Source: Marispirochaeta sp. (GTDB lineage Bacteria; Spirochaetota; Spirochaetia; JC444; Marispirochaetaceae). Taken from it: a DNA stretch of 64,000 bases. Below are positions 44,704 to 53,389 of this stretch, piece after piece. The notes under the pieces are model-generated. The model was not told the origin of the DNA. It was given only the letters and a program-made list of their open reading frames with translations, and did not search any database. Location of the stretch: positions 1 through 64,000 of the forward strand of contig NZ_OY764209.1 in assembly GCF_963668165.1 (NCBI RefSeq), read 5' to 3'. How positions within the stretch are numbered: position 1 is the stretch's first letter; the number at the start of each line of letters is the position of its first letter. Both the position numbers and the translations under genes were made by a program.

Positions 44704-45372
44704 ATGGTTGAACGCATTATAGTAGGGTCTCTTAGTACAAATGCTTATATCTACTCGGAATGGAAAAAGGAGTGTCTCCTTATTGATCCGGGCGGAGATA
44801 TGGAAGAACTCCTTGCCCATATGACTATTAAGAACCTGAAACCCCTGGGTATTATCTGTACCCACGGGCATCTTGATCATGTGGCCGGAGTATATGAACT
44901 GCAGCGGCATTTTCGTGACAAAGATGTAGAAATCCCGGTAGCCATTCATACTGCAGACGCCCACTATTTAGGTAAAAACGCCTCTGAATCTCACAGGATC
45001 AGTTTTGAACAAATTGGAATCGATTTAAAAACGATTCTCATGGATTATGATCTGTTCTTTCCGGAACCGGATATTATACTGAACGACGGCGACACAGTAC
45101 TCAACTCAAGCCTCAAAGTAATTCATACCCCTGGCCACACCCCGGGCAGTATTTGTCTCTACTCAGAGTCTCAGAGCATTCTCTTTTCCGGGGACACCCT
45201 CTTTTTTGAAGGTGTTGGAAGAACGGATCTAATGGAAGGTGATGGAGAAGCGATTCTGAAGAGTATCCGCGAACGGCTTTTTGTGCTTCCCCAGGAGACA
45301 AGGGTCTTCCCGGGACACGGTCCCAACACAAGCATTGAGAGAGAAATTAAAAACAATCCCTTTATGCAGTGA
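44704..45372 (+). CDS. MBL-fold hydrolase, glyoxalase II-like
   Basis: 222 aa. Zinc motif THGHLDHVAG, then HTPGHTPGSICLY, FSGDTLFFEGVGRTDL and FPGHGPNTSIERE give all metal ligands of the hydroxyacylglutathione-hydrolase-like branch. The short C-terminus (no glutathione-binding domain) suggests a general thioesterase. It stands alone between divergent and convergent genes. Confidence 0.85.
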   Translation: MVERIIVGSLSTNAYIYSEWKKECLLIDPGGDMEELLAHMTIKNLKPLGIICTHGHLDHVAGVYELQRHFRDKDVEIPVAIHTADAHYLGKNASESHRISFEQIGIDLKTILMDYDLFFPEPDIILNDGDTVLNSSLKVIHTPGHTPGSICLYSESQSILFSGDTLFFEGVGRTDLMEGDGEAILKSIRERLFVLPQETRVFPGHGPNTSIEREIKNNPFMQ

Positions 45373-45387
45373 GAACAGATAAGCCAT

Positions 45388-45786
45388 CTACAGACTAAAG
45401 TCCGCCAGCAGTCCTGTGCTTCCGCCAATGCTGGTAAAGGGGTTTGTTTCCGCCTTTAGATATGCTTTGTGAAGTTTATCAGACAGCACCCGGATGAGTG
45501 CATCCCGCCCTTGGTTAGAAAGCCCCTGAAGTTCTTCGCTCCCGGGAAGCGTTGCAGCATCCTTGTCTCTCAGCCTAACCAGTCGGTCAATAAGATTATC
45601 CAGACTCCGGAGTTTCGACAGACTAAAGCCGCCCCCTTCACTTGGTCTGCCATATACGTGCTTGAACCTGGCGTACATGGCCTGAGAACTGGAAACGGGA
45701 AGACCGACACGGGAAGATCCGGTACTCCCACGGACTACACTTGTCAGAGGGATTGTTCTGTTAACAGTGGAAGTCTGTATCTGCAC
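45388..45786 (-). CDS. Unknown small protein
   Basis: 132 aa. The N-terminal third is rich in Ser, Thr and Gly (disordered-looking), followed by helices LRSLDNLIDRLVRLRDKDA and NQGRDALIRVLSDKLHKAYLK. No signal, membrane or known motif. GTG start with AAGGAG 11 nt upstream. Isolated between the MBL hydrolase and the DksA-like gene. Function unknown. Confidence 0.55.
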   Translation of the reverse strand: MQIQTSTVNRTIPLTSVVRGSTGSSRVGLPVSSSQAMYARFKHVYGRPSEGGGFSLSKLRSLDNLIDRLVRLRDKDAATLPGSEELQGLSNQGRDALIRVLSDKLHKAYLKAETNPFTSIGGSTGLLADFSL

Positions 45787-45871
45787 CGGACCTGGTACTC
45801 CTTTCTAAGAAATATTTACCCCAAAGGCTTATTTCTATTTTCGGAATACCAGGAGAGGGATTTAGTAAAAA

Positions 45872-46228
45872 CTAACGATTACGTCTTTCGTCAGAGCTTT
45901 TACAGTCGATACACATAAGTGCATAGGGGATTGCCTCGAGCCGTTCCCTGGGAATTTTTTTATTACAGCGCATGCAAATACCGTAACGCTCGTTCTTGAT
46001 TCTGGATAATGCGGAGTCTATGAGCCGGAGCCTTTTGACATCGTTTGTACTCAGGGTTTCAAGGGTTTTTCGGTCGATATCATCGGCGGCTACATCCACC
46101 AAGTCCTTCGGATCCATGTCACGAACAAGGTTCTCGAAATCTTCGCTCTCACTCATAAGATTATTGACAATCTCTTCCTTGAGCGAGATGAGCTTTTCTT
46201 TCATCTGGTCCACGAATGCTTTATCCAT
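45872..46228 (-). CDS. dksA: DksA/TraR-family zinc-finger protein
   Basis: 118 aa. A coiled-coil N-terminus (KEKLISLKEEIVNNLMSE) with DPKDLVDVAADD at the tip, and a C4 zinc finger CMRCNKKIPRERLEAIPYALMCIDC. Such proteins enter the RNA polymerase secondary channel and tune rRNA and amino-acid promoters with ppGpp. The tip Asp pair (DIDR) is near the DksA arrangement but not identical, so strict DksA function is inferred. AAGGTAGG precedes the ATG. Promoter TTGACA-19-TATTCT; divergent from infA. Confidence 0.85.
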   Translation of the reverse strand: MDKAFVDQMKEKLISLKEEIVNNLMSESEDFENLVRDMDPKDLVDVAADDIDRKTLETLSTNDVKRLRLIDSALSRIKNERYGICMRCNKKIPRERLEAIPYALMCIDCKSSDERRNR

Positions 46229-46270
46229 AATCCTACCTTCTCCGTACATAGCCGTACGCAATATGGCAAG

Positions 46271-46301
46271 AGAATATGAAGGAAATAAAAAAAAATGTCA
46301 A
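46271..46301 (-). promoter_or_regulatory. dksA promoter
   Basis: TTGACA, 19 bp (A/T-rich), TATTCT; leader about 35 nt with an SD. Confidence 0.45.
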
Positions 46302-46329
46302 GGCGCAAAAATAGTGGAAATTCCGTCGC

Positions 46330-46359
46330 TTGACAAAGGAAGCGGCAATGTCCTACTAT
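46330..46359 (+). promoter_or_regulatory. infA promoter
   Basis: TTGACA, 18 bp, TACTAT; the same -10 as the tRNA-Arg promoter. Confidence 0.55.
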
Positions 46360-46383
46360 TCGTCTATATTTGCAGGAGGAATT

Positions 46384-46602
46384 GTGGCCAAAGAGGAAGC
46401 TATTGAAGTTGAAGGTATTGTAAAGGAATCTCTTCCAAACACCATGTTCAGGGTTGAACTGCAGAACGGACATGTCATTCTAACCCATCTCTCCGGCAAA
46501 ATGAGAAAACACTATATCCGGATTGTCCCCGGCGACAAAGTCCGGGTAGCCCTTTCCCCCTACGATCTTACCCGGGGACGCATTATCTATCGGGAACGAT
46601 AG
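46384..46602 (+). CDS. infA: Translation initiation factor IF-1
   Basis: 72 aa, the standard length, when started at the GTG four bases after AGGAGG ([15 protein letters not shown]). The S1-like OB fold [32 protein letters not shown] and [15 protein letters not shown] is almost invariant. Binds the 30S A site during initiation. The longer upstream frame is rejected because it would bury the SD. Confidence 0.97.
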   Translation: MAKEEAIEVEGIVKESLPNTMFRVELQNGHVILTHLSGKMRKHYIRIVPGDKVRVALSPYDLTRGRIIYRER

Positions 46603-46613
46603 ATCCAGTTACA

Positions 46614-47066
46614 TTACCGTAAGATTATCCATACAGCACCTTCACCCCCCATTCCAGGTTGGGGTACGCCGCATTCACCACATATTGGAGAGTCTGCAAT
46701 GTAGCGGCGAACCTTTTTCCGCAAAACCGAATCGCCGGTATCCGAATGGTTCCCTTTTCCATGAATAATTAGCACCTTTTTCAGGCCCCTTCTCCTGCTG
46801 CGAAGCAGAAAGCCATCCAGCTCCTTCAGGGCTTCCTCCACTGTGTACCCGTGCAGGTCAAGGGTATCCTGAGGCGCCATGCGGCGAATAGTTTTACGTG
46901 ACGGGCTCTTCTTTCCGGGTCTGTTCCTGTCGGCATCCTTGCAGGGATAAGGATTATTTTCCAGCCAGCGATTCATGACTTCTTTGTATGCCGCCTGCTC
47001 TTTTGCCCGCTCGTCATCCTGGGAGTTCTGCTTTTCCCATTGTTCTAAAATATCTCCAAAGTTCAT
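46614..47066 (-). CDS. Smr-domain protein
   Basis: 150 aa. A charged N-terminal arm precedes a small-MutS-related domain: LDLHGYTVEEALKELDGFL, VLIIHGKGNHSDTGDSVLRKKVRRYI and GGEGAVWIILR. The LDLHG and HGKG motifs are those of Smr nucleases. It overlaps the BatD-like stop by 4 bp and is the last gene of the bat operon, though its role there is not obvious; Smr proteins act on RNA or branched DNA. Confidence 0.85.
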   Translation of the reverse strand: MNFGDILEQWEKQNSQDDERAKEQAAYKEVMNRWLENNPYPCKDADRNRPGKKSPSRKTIRRMAPQDTLDLHGYTVEEALKELDGFLLRSRRRGLKKVLIIHGKGNHSDTGDSVLRKKVRRYIADSPICGECGVPQPGMGGEGAVWIILR

Positions 47067-49114
47067 TCCAGCTCCTGTGAAGCACGAAACAGATCCTCAA
47101 ATTGTAGGATATCCCGATCTTTAGTCCAGCCTTCCACACCATAGGCCGTACTAAGAAGTACAAAGTCCCCGGAACGCTGGCTTATCTTAACGGTCAGGCC
47201 TTCCGGCAATTCAAGCCAGGCTTCCGCCGAGTCCCTGGGGATCCGACTGCTGACAACATCAGTGGCCACAACTGCAGGGAGCACGCTGCGCACATAGGCG
47301 GCATGTCCCAAAAGTCCGGTCATGGCGAAACACAGAGTTCCGAAAAACAGCGAGACAAGCAGCAGATACGAGCGCTTGATATACATCGCGAGAATTACTG
47401 TCACAAAGAAGAGGTTATACAATACCATTACGAGAATAAAGGAAACACCCGGAGGGAAATAACGGGGCAGCCGGTACTGCCGCACATACTCTTCGGACCC
47501 GGCCAGGGTTTCCCAAAAAGAGAGGACCCGCTCATCAGGCACTGCGCACCGGGCAGAGGCAATGACAGCCGTAACAGCTTCTGCCCGAAGGCCCTCACCC
47601 TCGAGGCATAAAGCCCAGTTAAATAAAAGCCTGCCGTTCTCCGGATACTCCGATGCAATGTTCCGGTAAAGAACAGAGGCTGCGCTATACTCTTCCTGCA
47701 GAAAAAGCCGTTCAGCCTCCTGCACCTGTTCAAAACTTAACAGTTCACCTCCGGCGGAAAGAAAAAACAGAACAAAGGGTGCAAGGAGCAGTATTGAGTA
47801 GTGAAGCACCCTTTTACGGCGAATACGGAAGATCAGCAACAGCAGCGGTCCGGGAATAAAGGCAAAATAGATATACCGTGTCCTGAAAAGCTCCGTTGAC
47901 TGAGCAACAAGTATTTCCTCGGGTAAGTAGCGCAAGTCCGGCAGCCGCAAGGTTTCCTGTTCCACAAGAATCTCGGCACCGGACAACACCGGCAACTCCA
48001 GAACTGTTTCGGGAATGGTACGTACGCTGGCATTCTCAGCATCGAAATAAGGGAAATCCGGTACAGTTATTTCGTACCTACCCTCCTCTTCCGCTTTAAT
48101 CAGATAGCGGGTCTCCCGAAAGCCCTGATAACCCGTTAAAGAAGCCTCATAGTTATGTTTCTCCTCGCTTCGCACAAGAATAAGGCCATCGAAATCCGGA
48201 TCCGGAGGAGTCAGATATGCAAGATTTCCCTCCCCCTGAATGCGTACAATCAATTCCACAGTGTCTCCTGCCCGGGGATCTTCGGGGAGAAGGGAAACAT
48301 CGAGCTCAAACCGTCCAACCCCTCCAGAGACTGCAACATCGGCAGGTACCGGCCGAACATCTACGGCAGTGGCCGCCGAGGTTCCTGAAAGGCCCTCTGC
48401 GGTAACAGCGGCTTTATTCAGAAAAAATCGGCCCGACCCGGTGGGAGTAAAGAGGTACCCCGTAACGGGCACGGTGTACAGGACCGTCCCCCCAAACTTG
48501 CGCCGGCGGATCTCTCCGAGTTCAGGGGCCTCCTCAAAAAGTCCGCCTCCCGACGCAGAGACAGAGACACGTTCAGGAAGAAGGATTTCTTCCTGATTCT
48601 GCATTACCAGAACTGCAGGAATAGTCTGCCCTTCATAAAATGGACCGTCGGGGATTTCCCATTCCACCTCCAGGGGAAGCATGAGCTTTTTATCACTGTA
48701 AGCACCTACCCGCTGGATTCCAACTGTGGTAGTACGGGCTTCAGATCCGATAGTAAAGGGAATCGAAGGAAAGAGGATTCTTCCAGTCCGGTTGGACAGC
48801 AGAATATAACTGACAGAAACCGCAGGATAACTGCTGGCGTCTTCCCGGTTCTTGACAATTCCCCGGATATTCGGCCCCGCATACAAACGAATTCCCTCAG
48901 GAAAGTCCCATTCTCCAATACTGACCATTGAAGCCGATGGAACATCTACTTCGAAGGAAAGTGTAAAACGGTCATGCAGCCCCACAGGATTGGGCAGAAA
49001 GGAGAGCGGGGGCTGGTCTTCAGTAAAAACACAACAGGATAGAATGAACACAAGAAAAAGAGCTACCAAAAAGGTCCGTCGCTTTCCTGGTCTCCGCCAT
49101 GCTGGGATACCCAC
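47063..49114 (-). CDS. batD: BatD-like protein with BatE-like C-terminal extension
   Basis: 683 aa. An N-terminal signal ends in ILSC, a possible lipobox. Residues about 35-430 are Ig-like beta domains of the BatD/oxygen-tolerance type (ILLSNRTGRILFPSIPFTIG, DPRAGDTVELIVRIQGEGNL). One membrane helix (near 430) is followed by a TPR-like LFLQEEYSAASVLYRNIASEYP, two more helices and an SH3-like tail (WLELPEGLTVKISQRSGDF, GVEGWTKDRDI), together resembling a fused BatE. The GTG start is fixed by AGGAGG 7 nt upstream, inside the preceding gene. Envelope partner of BatA/BatB. Confidence 0.78.
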   Translation of the reverse strand: MGIPAWRRPGKRRTFLVALFLVFILSCCVFTEDQPPLSFLPNPVGLHDRFTLSFEVDVPSASMVSIGEWDFPEGIRLYAGPNIRGIVKNREDASSYPAVSVSYILLSNRTGRILFPSIPFTIGSEARTTTVGIQRVGAYSDKKLMLPLEVEWEIPDGPFYEGQTIPAVLVMQNQEEILLPERVSVSASGGGLFEEAPELGEIRRRKFGGTVLYTVPVTGYLFTPTGSGRFFLNKAAVTAEGLSGTSAATAVDVRPVPADVAVSGGVGRFELDVSLLPEDPRAGDTVELIVRIQGEGNLAYLTPPDPDFDGLILVRSEEKHNYEASLTGYQGFRETRYLIKAEEEGRYEITVPDFPYFDAENASVRTIPETVLELPVLSGAEILVEQETLRLPDLRYLPEEILVAQSTELFRTRYIYFAFIPGPLLLLIFRIRRKRVLHYSILLLAPFVLFFLSAGGELLSFEQVQEAERLFLQEEYSAASVLYRNIASEYPENGRLLFNWALCLEGEGLRAEAVTAVIASARCAVPDERVLSFWETLAGSEEYVRQYRLPRYFPPGVSFILVMVLYNLFFVTVILAMYIKRSYLLLVSLFFGTLCFAMTGLLGHAAYVRSVLPAVVATDVVSSRIPRDSAEAWLELPEGLTVKISQRSGDFVLLSTAYGVEGWTKDRDILQFEDLFRASQELE

Positions 49115-49650
49115 TGGGACTCCTCCTTGCGTTTAATATATTGTAGAATTCTATCTACCTCTTCCGAAGAGATATCTCCTGTAACAGAACCGCCGGCAGG
49201 AGCTACCCTGTCCTCCTCCTGTTGGCTGCCCAGCCGTAAGAGGGTCAGTTCCATGTTCCTTTTTGTCTCCTTGCTGTCGGGTTTCAGAATAAGGGCCTCC
49301 CGAAAGCTCTCGAAGGCGGAACGGTATTGACTGAGTTCATAATAAAGGTTTCCCATATTAAAAAGGGTTCTGAACTGCAGCTCCGGATCAGCTCCCCCAA
49401 GGGCTTTATTCCATTCATCCTCCGATGCCGTGGTCTCACCCAGGGCGTAGAAAACATTTCCCAGGTTATAATGGATAACCTCATCCTGACCGTTCGGTTC
49501 TTCCAATATCCCAAGATACGAAACCGCTGCGGACTGATAACGTCCGTTTATATACTCATAGTTTCCTTTCAGGACCTGCCAATGAGTCCGGTATGGGGTG
49601 CAGGATGCAAACAGCAGAGGAAACAGAAGAATTAAAAGGTATTTTTCCAA
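49063..49650 (-). CDS. batC: BatC-like TPR lipoprotein
   Basis: 195 aa. Signal LLILLFPLLFASC with lipobox Cys at residue 17. Three TPR motifs: NGRYQSAAVSYLGILEEPNG, YNLGNVFYALGETTASEDEW and FNMGNLYYELSQYRSAFESF. It overlaps batB by 19 bp and batD by 52 bp. In Bat operons TPR proteins of this sort join the VWA proteins at the envelope. Confidence 0.78.
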   Translation of the reverse strand: MEKYLLILLFPLLFASCTPYRTHWQVLKGNYEYINGRYQSAAVSYLGILEEPNGQDEVIHYNLGNVFYALGETTASEDEWNKALGGADPELQFRTLFNMGNLYYELSQYRSAFESFREALILKPDSKETKRNMELTLLRLGSQQEEDRVAPAGGSVTGDISSEEVDRILQYIKRKEESQWVSQHGGDQESDGPFW

Positions 49651-50606
49651 GACACTACCCGTACTAAAAAATATACGTAAAGGGCGAACATGGCGATCAA
49701 CAGGTACGGACGATAGCCTGATTCCCGCGGCTCATTGTAACGCACCGAGGAAGAACCGAAAACAGCATCCAGCTTGCTTATCAGGGCCGGATCGTTCAGA
49801 GAAAAATACTCCCCCCCGGTCTCCTGGGCCAGATACCGCATAGTGTCAGAATTCAGGCGGGTGATAACCCTGTTGCCCTTTGAATCCTGCACAACCCGGT
49901 CTCCTTCCAGGGGAATGGTGTCACCCTCAGTTGTCCCCGCACCGATGGAGATAATCCGGATGCCCATTTGCCGGGCGTCCTGCAAGGCAGCAGAAACCGA
50001 ACCCCCGAAGTTTTCACCGTCGGAAAAAACAAAAAGAAGCTTTTCACTTTCCACTTTCCGCGGAAAAGCCCCGAATGCAGTGATTAACCCAGCCGTCAGG
50101 TCGGATCCCCGTCGGGACAGAACCTGGGGACCGATATTCTGAAAAACTGTCTCGAACAGGGTCAGGTCCTCGGTCACTGGAATCATCTTTACACCGATCT
50201 CCTGAAAAACCACCAGGGAGAACCTCGAGGTGCCGCCGCGGGAGGCAAGAATGCCCCGCATAACCTCTACGGAACGATCAAGCCTTGACGGCAGGGAGTC
50301 CCGGGCCAGCATGCTCAAGGAAACATCCAGGGCGAAGACTATGTCCCTGGATTCGATGGTCTGTATCTCCGGAGGGCCCTTTCGTTCCGGATCAGCGGCG
50401 GCGACAAGCATGAAGGTAATAAAAAGGACCAGGGCCAGAGCCGAAAAAAACCATTTTACAGTGAAAATATCCAGGTAGGCTCCAGCCCGCCAACGGCCGA
50501 GAAGATATTCCAGGTCTTTTCTGCCCCGCAGGAATTCGAACCACAGGAAAAAAATCACGGGAATCAGAACAAAAAAACCAATAAATATTTGCGGGTAACG
50601 GAACAT
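49632..50606 (-). CDS. batB: VWA-domain membrane protein BatB
   Basis: 324 aa. Two N-terminal helices, a von Willebrand A domain (about 90-280) and one C-terminal helix. The MIDAS metal site is DVSLSM (DxSxS), with the Thr in RRGSDLTAGLITA and Asp in FVFSDGENFGG. It follows batA by 2 bp. Bat VWA proteins sit in the inner membrane and are linked to aerotolerance and stress in Bacteroides and Leptospira; the exact biochemical role is unknown. Confidence 0.88.
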   Translation of the reverse strand: MFRYPQIFIGFFVLIPVIFFLWFEFLRGRKDLEYLLGRWRAGAYLDIFTVKWFFSALALVLFITFMLVAAADPERKGPPEIQTIESRDIVFALDVSLSMLARDSLPSRLDRSVEVMRGILASRGGTSRFSLVVFQEIGVKMIPVTEDLTLFETVFQNIGPQVLSRRGSDLTAGLITAFGAFPRKVESEKLLFVFSDGENFGGSVSAALQDARQMGIRIISIGAGTTEGDTIPLEGDRVVQDSKGNRVITRLNSDTMRYLAQETGGEYFSLNDPALISKLDAVFGSSSVRYNEPRESGYRPYLLIAMFALYVYFLVRVVSWKNTF

Positions 50607-50608
50607 AT

Positions 50609-51610
50609 TCAGAGGACCTCCCGCAGCAGATATTTACGGAGAAAAAGGTGCAGCAGTACGGCAATTCCCCCGGCAAGAAGAAAGTACCGATACGAGGCTT
50701 CTGTCTCGGTTTTTACTTTCACTCGTTTTTCCGTGACGGTTGCCGAGTCAATGGAACGGAAAACCGTTTCCAGGGCACCGGGAGTAGAAGCGGAATAGAA
50801 CCGCCCGCCGGTGGCATCCGCAACCATGCGCAAAAGCTCCTCATCGTAGCTGCCGGAAAAGACACCGCGAAAAGTCTTACCCGTCTCCGGATCCTGATAC
50901 TCTCCCGGGACATCCCCGGGGCTGCCTATTCCAATGGCAAAGATTTTTATCCCGAGGGAAGATGCTGCCTCCGCCGCACTGGCCGGCGTTATTTCTCCTG
51001 CGTTGTTTTCACCGTCCGTTAATAAAACAATGGTCTTTTCCTCCGCCGTGCTCTGCCGCAGGTGCAGGGATGCCACGGCAATCCCCATACCAATAGCCGT
51101 ACCCCGCCCAAGACTCATAAGCTTAAGATCATCCAGTACCCTGAGGTACGCGCTGTAGTCCAGGGTCGGAGGGACCATAAGTGCAGCCTCATCTGAAAAA
51201 ACCACCAGCCCGACCGGATCATTCTCCCTGGAGCGGATAAATGATTTGATAACCTCCCGGGCAGTATTAAAGCGATTCTCGGGATAAAAATCCTGAGCAG
51301 CCATACTGGGAGATTCGTCGAGAACAAAAATAATATCTATTCCGCGGGTCAGATATACCCGTTCCTTTGTAATTCTGCCAGGGCCTGCCAGGGCAAGTAC
51401 CAGAAGCACAAAACCTGTCCAGTAAAAAAGATGCGAAAGAAAACTCAAGGTACGAAGGCTAAAAGGAGTCTCCTGAAAAGAGTCGCCTCTCCATACAGAA
51501 AGGGAAAAAGGAACCCGTCCTCCCCGGCCTTTCCAAAAATGGGCCGCGAAGATTCCAGGAGGCAGAAGACCAAGCAGCAGCAGATAGACAGGGCTCTCAA
51601 AGATCCACAC
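50609..51610 (-). CDS. batA: VWA-domain membrane protein BatA
   Basis: 333 aa. The start is a GTG with AGGAGG 6 nt upstream, giving MWIFESPVYLLLLGLLPPG, the usual BatA opening helix. VWA MIDAS is FVLDESPSMAAQDF, with GRGTAIGMGIAVA and LLTDGENNAGE completing it. Helices at about 50-70 and at the C-terminus. It overlaps the preceding gene by 14 bp. BatA and BatB probably assemble together. Confidence 0.88.
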   Translation of the reverse strand: MWIFESPVYLLLLGLLPPGIFAAHFWKGRGGRVPFSLSVWRGDSFQETPFSLRTLSFLSHLFYWTGFVLLVLALAGPGRITKERVYLTRGIDIIFVLDESPSMAAQDFYPENRFNTAREVIKSFIRSRENDPVGLVVFSDEAALMVPPTLDYSAYLRVLDDLKLMSLGRGTAIGMGIAVASLHLRQSTAEEKTIVLLTDGENNAGEITPASAAEAASSLGIKIFAIGIGSPGDVPGEYQDPETGKTFRGVFSGSYDEELLRMVADATGGRFYSASTPGALETVFRSIDSATVTEKRVKVKTETEASYRYFLLAGGIAVLLHLFLRKYLLREVL

Positions 51611-52505
51611 TTGCCGCCTCCTCATCGTCTTCGTCCCGTAATTTGCACTCCTTCTCCACTGCTGCGGCAAGCTCTCCCAGACGCAGCAGATCATCGCTCT
51701 TCCGGGTGCTTCCTGCTTCGATACCGGCAAATTTAATCATGTCTGCGTATTCAAGAAAATGTATCAGCCGCATGGCGATGTCCCCTTTTGGAAAAAGGGT
51801 CTGCATCATTGCACGAATCTCATGAATGGTAGTCGTTATACAGTCCCATCCGGTTCTTCTGCTGATATAGCTGCGAACCGCGTCGGAAAGGCGGTAATAA
51901 AAATCCCGGTCCGACATCATCAGGGCCTGAGCACTCAGCTCTTTCAGATCACGTTTGAGCCGCCAGTAGGGCCGTTTTCTTGACAGAAGATTAGCGGCAG
52001 AACGAAGACGCTGACGCACAATACCGGAAACCGCTACCAAAGCCAGCGGCCCAATTAAAACTATAAGAACCGTGACAATCAGCAGTGTAAAGGTACCCGG
52101 CAAATAGAGCTGCCCGCGGATATCCGCCAAATCACCTTCGCCGTCAAGAATGGAGCTGGTGTGGATCTTCATTCCGGACAGTACATAAGATCCGAAATCC
52201 AGTTCCGGAAGGGTCCGTGTTCCAGGAGAAAAGGATGAAAAAAAGATCCTCACCTCATGGTTATTTCCACTTTTCTCAACCCGGGCCCCATGAAAATAGA
52301 CCCAGTCCGCTTTGGGTAACTGATCAGGAGGACGTATACGATCACCGTTTTCTGAACGCAGCAGAATCCGCAGTTCAACCGTGTCTCCCACATAAAATTC
52401 CGGCGGCAGCAGATGGACCGAGACGACCCGGGGGGTTCCGTACAGGAGGGAGCCTGCAAAACAAAAAACGAGTGCGAAAATCCTGCGTGCCCTGGAAGCC
52501 ATCAT
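51597..52505 (-). CDS. Bat-operon membrane protein, unknown
   Basis: 302 aa. Signal peptide (IFALVFCFAGSLLYG), a short beta domain (LPPEFYVGDTVELRILLRSENG) similar in style to BatD, one membrane helix (FTLLIVTVLIVLIGPLALVAV) and a cytosolic helical tail (DRDFYYRLSDAVRSYISRRTG). Between the DUF58 and batA genes such DUF4381-like proteins are common. ATGA overlap with the DUF58 gene. No catalytic motif. Confidence 0.7.
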   Translation of the reverse strand: MMASRARRIFALVFCFAGSLLYGTPRVVSVHLLPPEFYVGDTVELRILLRSENGDRIRPPDQLPKADWVYFHGARVEKSGNNHEVRIFFSSFSPGTRTLPELDFGSYVLSGMKIHTSSILDGEGDLADIRGQLYLPGTFTLLIVTVLIVLIGPLALVAVSGIVRQRLRSAANLLSRKRPYWRLKRDLKELSAQALMMSDRDFYYRLSDAVRSYISRRTGWDCITTTIHEIRAMMQTLFPKGDIAMRLIHFLEYADMIKFAGIEAGSTRKSDDLLRLGELAAAVEKECKLRDEDDEEAASVDL

Positions 52506-53377
52506 GAAACGCGCCTCCGGGTCTTAAAAAAGGCCAGGACCTTGGCAACAGGGTCATCGTTTGTGTCCACGGTAAGTACCTGTATCCTGCGGCGCCGGCA
52601 TTCACGTCGGAAGATCACCTCCTGGGTATCCCAGAAATCTTCGTAGGAAGCACGAAAAGAGGAACTGACTCCAGCTGCAAGAATATCATGTCCCCGTTCA
52701 GGGTCCCTGAGCGTAATACTCCCCTTGAGGGCGAGGGATTTATCTCCGGGATCGCTGATCCTGACAGCAATAACGTCGTGTTTGCGGGCCAGAAGGGTCA
52801 TCTCGTTCCAGCCGGTCGCTGTCCGAAAATCAGAGAAGACCACACAGATTCCCCGGGATTTCAGGGTCTCGTATACCGTTTTCAGGGCCAGTCCCAGCTC
52901 GGAACCTGCTCCACGGGGTTTCAGGTTTTCCATGTCCTGTATCAGGCTCGCAACATGCTTGCGCCCCTTGGACGGGGGCACCCATTTTTCAATTCGGTCG
53001 GAAAAGAAGACTCCCCCGACCCTGTCGTTATTATGGACCGCAGCGAAGGCGAAAATCGCCCCTAAAATCATCGCCATATCCCGTTTACTGATGTCCCCCA
53101 CCCCCTGGTCCAGGGAGGCCGAAACGTCAAAGACCAGCGAAAGAACCAGCTCCCGCTCCTCGCGAAATGTTTTGGCGTAGGGACTGCCCATACGGGATGA
53201 GACATTCCAGTCGATGTTCCGGACATCATCTCCCTCGGAATACTCCCGGACTTCGTCAAATTCAAGTCCGGGCCCGCGGAAAACTGAGCGGTAGTTTCCG
53301 GCAAAAATCCCTTCCAGAAGCCTGGCACTGACAAGAGGAAGATTACGTATACGTTGGAATAGACTCTCTTTCTCCAT
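52502..53377 (-). CDS. DUF58-domain protein
   Basis: 291 aa. The DUF58 signature YSEGDDVRNIDWNVSSRMGSPYAKTFREERE is clear, followed by a VWA-like region (SLVFDVSASLDQG with DxSxS; CVVFSDFRTATGW). DUF58 proteins accompany MoxR ATPases throughout bacteria. Start: ATG of MEKESLFQR, 13 nt after the moxR stop, with no strong SD. Cytosolic, no membrane helix. Confidence 0.88.
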   Translation of the reverse strand: MEKESLFQRIRNLPLVSARLLEGIFAGNYRSVFRGPGLEFDEVREYSEGDDVRNIDWNVSSRMGSPYAKTFREERELVLSLVFDVSASLDQGVGDISKRDMAMILGAIFAFAAVHNNDRVGGVFFSDRIEKWVPPSKGRKHVASLIQDMENLKPRGAGSELGLALKTVYETLKSRGICVVFSDFRTATGWNEMTLLARKHDVIAVRISDPGDKSLALKGSITLRDPERGHDILAAGVSSSFRASYEDFWDTQEVIFRRECRRRRIQVLTVDTNDDPVAKVLAFFKTRRRVS

Positions 53378-53389
53378 GATACCAGGCAA